Below are positions 1 to 5,173 of a stretch of DNA of 8,208 bases, piece by piece (within the stretch, counting starts at the first letter, position 1; the number at the start of each line of letters is the position of its first letter). Made by a program: the position numbers and the translations under genes. Source of the stretch: Oceanococcus sp041624435 (GTDB lineage Bacteria; Pseudomonadota; Gammaproteobacteria; Nevskiales; Oceanococcaceae); assembly GCA_041624435.1 (NCBI GenBank), contig JBFJVB010000151.1:1-8208 (forward strand), written 5' to 3'. A model generated the notes under the pieces. It had not been told where the DNA came from. It saw only the letters and a program-made list of their open reading frames with translations, and made no database searches.

Positions 1-328
1 CGGCACCACCGCTGTTGTTCGATTCGGTCAGGGTGACCTGACCCGCATTGCTGCGCACCCGGGCGCTGGTGGCCGCACCAAGTCGCGCGTTACCACCCGT
101 GCCTGGAATCGCCGCGCCGTTGCCCGCATTGTCCGGCGCCGGAGCGAACTGGATGTGGTCGATGGTCGCGCCCGGACTGCCAACCTGGAAGAACAGGAAC
201 TTGGGCACGGTGATGGAAAAATCCAGATGCACCGCCACGCTTGGGGAGGTTCCGGACTGCGCCGCTTCCTCGGCGCCCACCGCTCCGCTCAGCGCCAGTA
301 TCAGTATTCCTAGGTAGTTGTTTCGCAT
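1..328 (-). CDS. Exported protein of unknown function, N-terminal part (runs off the window)
   Basis: The reading frame opens with ATG at 328-326 and is still open at base 1, so about 109 N-terminal residues are visible and the C-terminus is missing. The protein starts MRNNYLGILILALSGAVGA, a short basic end, a hydrophobic core and an AxA-type cleavage site: a Sec signal peptide. The mature part reads as an extracellular beta-rich protein, with alternating hydrophobic stretches (VAVHLDFSITVPKFLFFQVG), then a Gly/Ala/Asn/Ser/Thr-rich segment ending TLTESNNSGGA. It contains no cysteine. This resembles uncharacterised exported proteins with an LDFxITxPxFLxFxVG core that I recall from gammaproteobacteria, but I can assign no function. 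The ribosome-binding site is weak (GGGCGGG about 5 nt upstream). An inverted repeat at 371-399 lies where its promoter should be. An adhesin or pilin-like envelope protein is possible but unsupported. Confidence 0.75.
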   Translation of the reverse strand, partial: MRNNYLGILILALSGAVGAEEAAQSGTSPSVAVHLDFSITVPKFLFFQVGSPGATIDHIQFAPAPDNAGNGAAIPGTGGNARLGAATSARVRSNAGQVTLTESNNSGGA

Positions 329-370
329 TTGCCCGCCCGTCCCTGTGCAGCGCCTGAACATTATGCTCTT

Positions 371-399
371 TTGACGCGATCAAGATTGATTCGTGTCAA
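371..399 (-). promoter_or_regulatory. Imperfect 29-bp inverted repeat, candidate operator upstream of the 1-328 gene
   Basis: The left arm TTGACGCGATCAA (371-383) and right arm TTGATTCGTGTCAA (386-399) are reverse complements except for one mismatch and one extra base, with a 2-bp centre. On the minus strand the outer arm begins TTGACA. A CATAAT box (365-360, minus) lies downstream, one base off the sigma-70 -10 consensus. If that box is used, transcription would begin near 353 and the dyad would cover the -35 region. No good -35 hexamer sits at 16-18 bp spacing, so regulation by a protein binding the dyad is plausible. This is inferred from sequence symmetry alone. Confidence 0.45.
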
Positions 400-408
400 T
401 GCAAATTT

Positions 409-431
409 CAGGCCGCTACCGGTCCGGCCTG
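409..431 (-). terminator. Possible terminator hairpin after the PhoD gene
   Basis: A perfect 7-bp stem, CAGGCCG/CGGCCTG, encloses a 9-nt loop 37 bp downstream of the phosphatase stop codon. On the minus strand it is followed by AAATTTGC, which is AT-rich but not a true U-tract. A second hairpin (AGCCCG/CGGGCT with a 6-nt loop, 441-458) lies between it and the stop codon and has no U-tract on this strand. It may end transcription before the promoter of the 1-328 gene; the missing T-run keeps confidence low. Confidence 0.3.
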
Positions 432-467
432 GGCGCCGCATCAGCCCGACCGCGCGGGCTTTGCCGC

Positions 468-2468
468 TCAGCTACGGCGCCGCATCCACAGCGCCAAACA
501 CGTCAGGATCAAGCTGAACAGGCTCACTGCGCCCCCGCGACCGCCCGACCCGCTGCGAAAATCATCAGGCTCGGTGGCTTCACCGGACAAAGGCGAGAAA
601 TCCACGGCGCGCTGCGGCTGGCCATAGGCCTGCGCCCGCCGCTCACCGCTACTGGGTTCCGCGACCAAGGCCGGGCGGATATTCATCACCCCCACGTCAA
701 CGGAAAACTGATACATCAGGTCTTCGCCACTGTGGGGATCACGCTTGTTCACCCGCCACAACTCGCAGACGGCGGCCGCGCTGCGCAGATGACACAGGGC
801 ATAGGCATCATCGGACCATTCGGCGTAGACCATATTGGGGGTATTGGCCAGAATATCCGCCTCCAGCAGTTTGGCCGCCGCACGCCCCGCCGGCACCCAC
901 AGCTCCTGAAATTCCGGGTCCATGCCCGGCGGCCGGCCATACGCCACCTGGTAGGCTTCGGTGGCCGACACCTCATCGGCCCCGCCGGAGCTCATTCCGC
1001 TCATGATTTCCACCCCCACCGGCGGCCCGTAGCTGCCCAGGCCCGTGCCTCGCAGGTAGGCCGGCGCTTCGTTTTCCTCGATCAGTTCGGCTACAAACTG
1101 ACCGTGGATGTCACCGCTGAGCACGATATTTTCCAGCAATCCCAGCTGCCGCAGCAGGGTGTACAGACGCTGGCGCTCGGCGGGAAAATCATTCCAACCC
1201 GCATAGGCCAGCACGCCATTGGCCGCCTCGCCGAAAAACTCCTCGCGCACCGAATCCGGCACCGCCGGAGAATCCAGCAGATTCATCTGGGTCATCGATA
1301 CGCCATTGAGCAATACCCGCCAGGCCACGCCACGCTGGGCCGACTCACTCAGGACCCGCTCCAGAAACGACCACTGCTGGGGACTGAGGAAGGGGGCGGA
1401 TTTGTCGATTTCGCGCGAGCGACGCATGTCGATGCAGATGATGTCGAGCAGCTGGCCGTAGGGCAGATGCTTGTAGAACAAACGGGCGTGCTCACCGCGC
1501 GGCGGGTTCAAGTTTAGATTGATCCGCGGCGCGGCATCAAAGCGACCGGAACCATCCGCGGCCACCGGACGATCGGCATTCCATAGATGAAACTGTTCGG
1601 CGGCGTCGGCGTTGCTCACCCCGCCCAGACCGTACAGGCCGCGATCCTCACGGTCGGCCGTGTCATGTTGATCGGGCATGATCACGAATGGCAGGGCGGC
1701 ATGCGCGCGCAGCAGATCAGGGTCCGTGGCATACAGGGCGTAACGCCGACCCACCTCTTCCGGACGCGCCCAATCCCGCACATCGATATGCTGGTAGTCC
1801 TCTTCCGCCAGCGCCGCGGGCGGCAGGCGGATGGTGCCGCGATTGGCCTTCTGCTGATGATAGATCTGGTCGCCGGCGTGCAGCAGCACATCCACATCAT
1901 TGCGATCAGCCAGCCGTCCATACATGGAAAAATACCCGGCCCACCATTTGGAACAGGCCGTTTGCACCACCCGGACCTCGCTCGGATCATCCTCCGGACC
2001 AGGCGCGGTGCGGGTCCGCCCGACAATCGAAGTCCGGCCCAGACAGGCAAACGCAAACCAGTAGGTGCTGGCCGACTCCAGCCCATCCACATCGACCTTG
2101 ACGGTCCAGTCTGCCGCCGCGTTGGTTGAGGTCTCGCCCTGGGCGACCACGTCCTGGAGTTCTCGATCACGCGCCATCAGCCAGGACACGGGCACACTGC
2201 TCAAACCCTGTGGTGCCGGGCTCAGCCAGCCCGCGGCGTCCGGAATGGAAATACGTGTCCAGATGATGACCCGATCAGGCAGTGGATCGCCCGATTTGAC
2301 CCCATGCCCGAAGGGCAGCAGGGCATCGACTGCCGGATAATCCCAGGCTTCGGGTCGGCTGAACTCGACCGCCGAGCGCGAAGCGAAAGCGGCCGCACTG
2401 GGGCCAAATACAGAGGCAGCGGCGGTGGCGCCGAGTAATTTGAGGGCATCGCGACGGGGCAGATTCAT
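468..2468 (-). CDS. PhoD-family alkaline phosphatase/phosphodiesterase, Tat-exported, with GlyGly-CTERM-like C-terminus
   Basis: PhoD enzymes hydrolyse phosphate mono- and diesters outside the cytoplasm using an Fe/Ca centre. The ATG at 2468 gives 666 aa; a TTG 21 bp upstream is the alternative. The ATG is preferred because it puts a twin-arginine signal (MNLPRRDALKLLGATAAAS) at the very N-terminus. The PhoD N-domain signature HGVKSGDPLPDRVIIWTR lies at about 55-72. The metallophosphatase part has TACSKWW (Cys172, the expected iron ligand), HAGDQIYH (Asp200 and Tyr203 in a GDxxY pattern) and LSGDIHG (Asp453, His455). The usual WDDHE segment reads PDQHD (265-269), so this is a divergent member. 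The tail is GSGGRGG (640-646), a hydrophobic helix (about 647-661) and terminal RRRS, matching the plan of GlyGly-CTERM sorting signals cut by rhombosortase after type II secretion. Substrate and final location are inferred. Two small exported peptides are encoded upstream on the same strand. Confidence 0.9.
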   Translation of the reverse strand: MNLPRRDALKLLGATAAASVFGPSAAAFASRSAVEFSRPEAWDYPAVDALLPFGHGVKSGDPLPDRVIIWTRISIPDAAGWLSPAPQGLSSVPVSWLMARDRELQDVVAQGETSTNAAADWTVKVDVDGLESASTYWFAFACLGRTSIVGRTRTAPGPEDDPSEVRVVQTACSKWWAGYFSMYGRLADRNDVDVLLHAGDQIYHQQKANRGTIRLPPAALAEEDYQHIDVRDWARPEEVGRRYALYATDPDLLRAHAALPFVIMPDQHDTADREDRGLYGLGGVSNADAAEQFHLWNADRPVAADGSGRFDAAPRINLNLNPPRGEHARLFYKHLPYGQLLDIICIDMRRSREIDKSAPFLSPQQWSFLERVLSESAQRGVAWRVLLNGVSMTQMNLLDSPAVPDSVREEFFGEAANGVLAYAGWNDFPAERQRLYTLLRQLGLLENIVLSGDIHGQFVAELIEENEAPAYLRGTGLGSYGPPVGVEIMSGMSSGGADEVSATEAYQVAYGRPPGMDPEFQELWVPAGRAAAKLLEADILANTPNMVYAEWSDDAYALCHLRSAAAVCELWRVNKRDPHSGEDLMYQFSVDVGVMNIRPALVAEPSSGERRAQAYGQPQRAVDFSPLSGEATEPDDFRSGSGGRGGAVSLFSLILTCLALWMRRRS

Positions 2469-2536
2469 CCGCGCAGCATAGCCGATCAATCAGCGTGGGT
2501 TTGACCCCCGCGCACGCACCATGTCAGCGGACCCGC

Positions 2537-2555
2537 GCCGCGGACACGCCGCGGC
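2537..2555 (-). terminator. GC-rich hairpin between the peptide pair and the PhoD gene
   Basis: GCCGCGG and CCGCGGC form a perfect 7-bp stem around a 5-nt loop, 8 nt after the stop of the second peptide gene. All stem pairs are G-C. No T-run follows on the minus strand, so it does not look like a classical intrinsic terminator. It could attenuate read-through into the phosphatase gene or protect the 3' end of a short peptide mRNA. The role is unproven. Confidence 0.3.
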
Positions 2556-2562
2556 AGACAGG

Positions 2563-2706
2563 CTATCCAGGCAAACACATGGGATAGCAATGTTGTCCGA
2601 TGGCGATTTCCTGCGGATCGGCCACGGTCGTGAAATGGACCGCCTGCACAAACGCTGGGAAGAGCGCGACAGCGCAAACCGCAAGCCAGACCTGGAGGCG
2701 TCTCAT
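2563..2706 (-). CDS. Small secreted CxPxC peptide 2 (47 aa), translationally coupled to peptide 1
   Basis: The start is the ATG at 2706-2704, which overlaps the stop of peptide 1 as ATGA. A longer frame is open upstream, but this start puts the signal peptide MRRLQVWLAVCAVALFPAFVQA at the N-terminus. Cleavage after VQA would leave about 25 residues, VHFTTVADPQEIAIGQH followed by CYPMCLPG. Only two cysteines remain after cleavage (Cys40 and Cys44), spaced CX3C around a proline. It resembles peptide 1 in its V-x-D-x-x-E run, the Gly two residues before the first Cys, the C-x-P-x-C-L motif, and even signal positions V6, L8, C11 and A12. I do not recognise the family. A periplasmic metal- or thiol-binding peptide, a secreted signal or a modified peptide are all possible. 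No modification enzyme or dedicated exporter is encoded in this window. Confidence 0.7.
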   Translation of the reverse strand: MRRLQVWLAVCAVALFPAFVQAVHFTTVADPQEIAIGQHCYPMCLPG

Positions 2707-2888
2707 TGCAGACCCTGCCCTGAAACGGCTGGGGCCAAAGTACCCAGACAAAACGGGTGACACAGCTCACCCAGATCAATTTGCGCCTCGCTGGCGTCCT
2801 GGACTCGGCTTAGCGACTCCTGTGCCAGCGCGGGAAGCGCCAGGACAGTGAACGCACAGATGCTCAGCACCACTTTGATTAATTCCAT
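2703..2888 (-). CDS. Small secreted CxPxC peptide 1 (61 aa), first gene of the pair
   Basis: The ATG at 2888 is preceded by a strong Shine-Dalgarno GGGGAG (2902-2897) with 8-nt spacing, good support for such a short gene. The N-terminus MELIKVVLSICAFTVLALPA is a Sec signal, with likely cleavage after ALA (residue 22). The mature peptide is about 39 aa. It has an acidic/polar stretch with VQDASEAQIDLG, then ELCHPFCLG with Cys43 and Cys47 (CX3C around Pro45), and a soft tail ending SGQGLQ. Its stop overlaps the start of peptide 2, so the two are co-translated. The signal-peptide Cys11 is not in a lipobox (preceded by LSI), so this is not a lipoprotein. The two peptides are clearly related to each other but I recognise neither. 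The His and Cys residues could bind a metal, or the cysteines could form a disulfide; neither is shown. Confidence 0.75.
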   Translation of the reverse strand: MELIKVVLSICAFTVLALPALAQESLSRVQDASEAQIDLGELCHPFCLGTLAPAVSGQGLQ

Positions 2889-2896
2889 TTAATAGT

Positions 2897-2902
2897 CTCC
2901 CC
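2897..2902 (-). promoter_or_regulatory. Shine-Dalgarno site of peptide 1
   Basis: On the minus strand GGGGAG stands 8 nt before the ATG at 2888. It is among the strongest ribosome-binding sites in the window. Together with the ATGA overlap it argues that both small peptide genes are real. Confidence 0.65.
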
Positions 2903-2961
2903 AGTGGAACGGGATCGGCACGGCGTCAATCCATGCCGCCACCCGGCCCTGCCGTCAGGCG

Positions 2962-2977
2962 AACCGGTTTGCAAACC
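2962..2977. promoter_or_regulatory. Overlapping perfect palindromes in the divergent intergenic region
   Basis: GGTTTGCAAACC (2966-2977) is a perfect 12-bp palindrome that overlaps AACCGGTT (2962-2969), another perfect palindrome. They lie 74 bp upstream of the peptide 1 start and about 100 bp upstream of the plus-strand gene at 3077, a fitting place for a shared operator. I cannot assign a regulator, and no clear sigma-70 promoter is visible. Confidence 0.35.
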
Positions 2978-2984
2978 TTACGCC

Positions 2985-2999
2985 CTTGGTATACCCAAG
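2985..2999. promoter_or_regulatory. Inverted repeat CTTGG-N5-CCAAG
   Basis: A 5-bp inverted repeat flanks TATAC, 7 bp from the 12-bp palindrome and in the same divergent intergenic region (2889-3076). It could be a second operator half or part of a promoter for either direction. Chance occurrence is not excluded for arms this short. Confidence 0.25.
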
Positions 3000-3076
3000 T
3001 CCATCAGGCGCAGGCAGACCACCCGTGCCGGCCCTGGGCCGCCGTTACTTCGACCCTTTGCTTTCCAAAGGATCAG

Positions 3077-3657
3077 ATGGACCTAAAGCCGCTGCATCGT
3101 GCCGAGGCTGAGTTACTCAGCCATTATCGCGGCTGGTTTTGCAACCCGGAACTGGAGCAGATCGACCAGCAGCACAAGCTCGAAAACATGACCGCCGCGG
3201 CGCGCGAGGCCTTCAAGCCCTGGGCCTTCGAAGATTCGCAATCGATCCGTCAGGCAATGATCAAACTGGTCGGCGCTTCCTCCATGGTGTCGCTGTTTGA
3301 AAACCCCCGCTGTCGGGATTATTTCTTGGCGCTGAGCGAAGTCGAGGCCCTGAGTGCGGGGCTGGAGGATTTCCTGCACGCCGAGCAGCAACGTGGATTC
3401 GAACCGATGCTGGACATTCTGCCCAAAACCATCCCCCGGATACCGAAGTGTTCAACAAGCCCAGCACCGCGAAGGGCGTGATCAAGCGCTTCGGCCTGAG
3501 CGGACTGGAGTATCGGCCACGGCGCTGCCGGGCATTCCATCAGCGCTACCGCGAACTGATTCTGGCGATGAAAGCCGCGATCGACCCCAGCCTGGCGCCC
3601 GGTAACGCGGCTTGCTGCGGCTTCGCGATGATGAGCCTGAAAGCAAAGCCGTCCTGA
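3077..3657 (+). pseudogene. Unrecognised cytoplasmic protein, reading frame broken by a one-base frameshift
   Basis: The ATG at 3077 follows an AAAGGA site (3067-3072) with short 4-nt spacing. The first frame runs through MDLKPLHRAEAELLSHYRGW and WFCNPELEQIDQQHKLENM to about FEPMLDILP, then falls into a low-quality tail ending at 3481. From about 3421 the next frame continues with PPDTEVFNKPSTAKGVIKRF and reaches a stop at 3655-3657. In the tail of the first frame, third-position GC drops to about half with rare codons. In the other frame the codons look like those of the neighbouring genes. One added base between 3421 and 3437, where an A4 run (3425-3428) and a C5 run (3433-3437) lie, would restore a 193-aa protein. 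It is mostly helical and charged, with no signal peptide or membrane segment. I do not recognise the family. Sequencing error, a true pseudogene and programmed frameshifting are the options. Confidence 0.6.
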
Positions 3658-3676
3658 GCCCGCAGCACGCTGTTGT

Positions 3677-4672
3677 TCAGCAGCCGTCTTTGCGTTTGAG
3701 ATAGAACGCGATGGCTTCGGCCACGGCCTGTTCCACCGGGGCCGGCTGCCAGCCCAGTTCGGTTTTCGCTTTGCGGTTATCCAGGCGCTTGATCAGGCTC
3801 AGCAGGCGTACCGACGATACGGCCATGCGATTGTCCCGACGCAACAGGAAGGTGCAGCCTTCCAGCGTCGCGGCCAGGGCATACATCAGCGATTTGGGCA
3901 GTCGGAGCCGAGGCGGCGGGCGTCCAGCCGCTCGCGCGGCCGCACTGAACAGCTCCTGCATCGTCAGATACCTTTCACTGACGATGTAGCGCTCACCCAC
4001 CCGGCCGCGCTGCGCGGCCAGGATCAAGGCCCGCGCGGCGTCCTTGATGCCGACGCTTTCACCGCCCCCAGGAAAGTAGAACGGCAGCTTTCCCAGGGCG
4101 GCATCGAGCAGCATTTTGCCATGCGGCGTGGGGGCGTAATCCTCAGGCCCGTAGGTATTCGACACGTTGCAGATGACCGCCGGAAATGCACTGCTTTGCG
4201 CTTGCCGCAGCACCAGTTTCTCACCCGCAACCCGGGTCAACACGTACTCCGGCGCCAGTTCGGCCCAATTGAAGGCATCATCCTCGCTGGCCATCCCGCT
4301 GGGATTGAGACCGATCGTGACCAGGCTGCTGGTGTAGACGAATTTGCGCAGCGGGAATTGCGCGGCCACGTCGAGCACCGTTTGCAGCCGGTGCACATTG
4401 GTTTCCCATAGCGGGCGGGTGTCACGCAGCCAGGAGCGCGTATCGACCACGCAATAGAAGACCGTATCCACTCCGGCCAGCGCCCGGCGCAGGGTGTCAG
4501 CATCAAATACGGAGCCGTAGTGCCGTTCAAGTTCCAGGTGGTCGGTGGCACGGGTGTCACTGCCCTCACGCACCAGGATGCGGGCAGCACAATTCTGCGC
4601 AGCCAGCATTTTGGTGACATGACTGCCCAAAAAACCGCTGGCCCCGACGACCAGCACCTTACCTAGCGACAT
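3677..4672 (-). CDS. NAD(P)-dependent epimerase/dehydratase-like SDR (HpnA/dihydroflavonol-reductase type), catalytic Lys replaced by Arg
   Basis: The 331-aa protein has the Rossmann dinucleotide motif VVGASGFLGSH (8-18) and an acidic segment with FDADTLRRAL typical of atypical or extended SDRs. The catalytic serine region is YTSSLVTIG (113-121), and the substrate domain has NVSNTYGPEDYAPTPHGKML (169-188) and FPGGGESVGIKDAARALILA (200-219). These late motifs and the length resemble hopanoid-associated sugar epimerase HpnA and dihydroflavonol-4-reductase-like enzymes. No other hopanoid gene is in the window, so the substrate is unknown. The expected YxxxK reads Y143-V-L-T-R147, followed by AGEKLVL as usual, so the general catalytic lysine is an arginine encoded by CGG. 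Activity may be altered. The gene lies 32 bp downstream of the dodecin gene on the same strand and may be cotranscribed with it. The ATG at 4672 follows a G-run (TAGGGGGGGCT). Confidence 0.85.
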   Translation of the reverse strand: MSLGKVLVVGASGFLGSHVTKMLAAQNCAARILVREGSDTRATDHLELERHYGSVFDADTLRRALAGVDTVFYCVVDTRSWLRDTRPLWETNVHRLQTVLDVAAQFPLRKFVYTSSLVTIGLNPSGMASEDDAFNWAELAPEYVLTRVAGEKLVLRQAQSSAFPAVICNVSNTYGPEDYAPTPHGKMLLDAALGKLPFYFPGGGESVGIKDAARALILAAQRGRVGERYIVSERYLTMQELFSAAARAAGRPPPRLRLPKSLMYALAATLEGCTFLLRRDNRMAVSSVRLLSLIKRLDNRKAKTELGWQPAPVEQAVAEAIAFYLKRKDGC

Positions 4673-4704
4673 AGCCCCCCCTACATGCGCGGTGCAAGCC
4701 TCGC

Positions 4705-4917
4705 TCAGCGGGAATCCAGGCGGAAACCGACCTTCAGCACCACTTGATAATGCGCCACCCCGCCCTCGCCCAGATGGCCGCGAATATCGGTCACCTCGAA
4801 CCAGTCCAGATGCCGCGTCGTTTCCCCCGCCCTGGCAATGGCATTCTCGATCGCCGCTTCCAGACCCTCGGCAGACGAACCTGCCAGTTCCACGATTTTG
4901 TACACATGATCACTCAT
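4705..4917 (-). CDS. Dodecin, small flavin-binding protein
   Basis: Dodecins are about 70-aa proteins that assemble into hollow dodecamers storing or buffering flavins in the cytoplasm. This one is 70 aa, the family's usual length. It begins MSDHVYKIVELAGSS, has the helix EGLEAAIENAIARAGETTR, and carries the signature HLDWFEVTDIRGHLGEG followed by VAHYQVVLKVGFRLDSR. Trp39 corresponds to the tryptophan that stacks on the flavin ring, and Gln58 to the conserved glutamine that contacts it. The open frame extends upstream, but that extension lacks similarity. The start is set by AAGGAG (4929-4924), 6 nt before the ATG at 4917; an ATG directly in front at 4920 has only 3-nt spacing. It may form a two-gene unit with the SDR downstream, and it is transcribed divergently from the hybrid kinase. 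Confidence 0.95.
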   Translation of the reverse strand: MSDHVYKIVELAGSSAEGLEAAIENAIARAGETTRHLDWFEVTDIRGHLGEGGVAHYQVVLKVGFRLDSR

Positions 4918-4923
4918 CATCGT

Positions 4924-4929
4924 CTCCTT
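4924..4929 (-). promoter_or_regulatory. Shine-Dalgarno site that sets the dodecin start
   Basis: On the minus strand AAGGAG is 6 nt from the second of two adjacent ATG codons (4917) and 3 nt from the first (4920). It therefore favours a 70-aa dodecin over the longer open frame. Confidence 0.65.
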
Positions 4930-4983
4930 GATCAGAACATGGGTGTGCCAGGGTGCAGGACCTGGGCAATTTGCAGCATACCC

Positions 4984-5004
4984 ATCGACACCGGGCCGGT
5001 CGAT
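4984..5004. promoter_or_regulatory. Inverted repeat in the dodecin/kinase divergent region
   Basis: ATCGAC and GTCGAT are separated by 9 bp (ACCGGGCCG), within the 256-bp gap between the divergent dodecin and kinase genes. It could be an operator, but 6-bp arms in GC-rich DNA may arise by chance. Nothing else convincing was seen in this gap apart from the two ribosome-binding sites at its ends; no clear sigma-70 promoter was found. Confidence 0.2.
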
Positions 5005-5160
5005 TGGCGCGGCTGGGTCCGCGCGTGCCGTTGGCGCCCCTCGGCCAATACCGCAGCAGGTGTCCATCCCACTCCGGGCTTGAATCCCCCGCACGACTGC
5101 TGCACATTGAACGCTGAACCAGGTCGCATCACGTTCGTACTAGACGGCCAAGACTTGCTG

Positions 5161-5167
5161 GGGGGAG
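5161..5167 (+). promoter_or_regulatory. Shine-Dalgarno site of the hybrid kinase
   Basis: GGGGGAG ends 6 nt before the ATG at 5174, supporting that start, which also places the signal peptide at the N-terminus. Confidence 0.6.
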
Positions 5168-5173
5168 TTCATT

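Noticed and set aside
393..1517. Plus-strand open frame of 374 codons opposite the phosphatase gene
   Set aside because: It is antisense to a well-supported PhoD gene, rich in His/Gln/Arg/Gly as expected from a reverse-strand shadow, and has no recognisable domain.
2487..2489. TTG at 2489-2487 as the start of the PhoD gene
   Set aside because: It only adds seven residues in front of the twin-arginine motif. The ATG at 2468 gives a standard Tat N-terminus. Neither has a strong ribosome-binding site.
2521..2851. Small plus-strand open frames opposite the peptide genes
   Set aside because: They lack signal peptides and convincing ribosome-binding sites, and lie antisense to the coupled, signal-bearing minus-strand pair.
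2563..2888. Peptides as methanobactin-like copper peptides (CYP near Cys residues)
   Set aside because: The resemblance is only a short CYP string. These peptides have Sec signals, which known methanobactin precursors lack, and no MbnB/MbnC-type modification genes are in the window.
2703..2888. Peptide 1 as a lipoprotein because of Cys11
   Set aside because: The residues before Cys11 (LSI, and LAV in peptide 2) do not form a lipobox, and the Cys lies inside the signal helix with a normal cleavage site further on.
4918..5094. N-terminal extension of dodecin to an upstream start at 5094
   Set aside because: It would add 59 residues unlike any dodecin, while a good AAGGAG site sits right before the 70-aa start.
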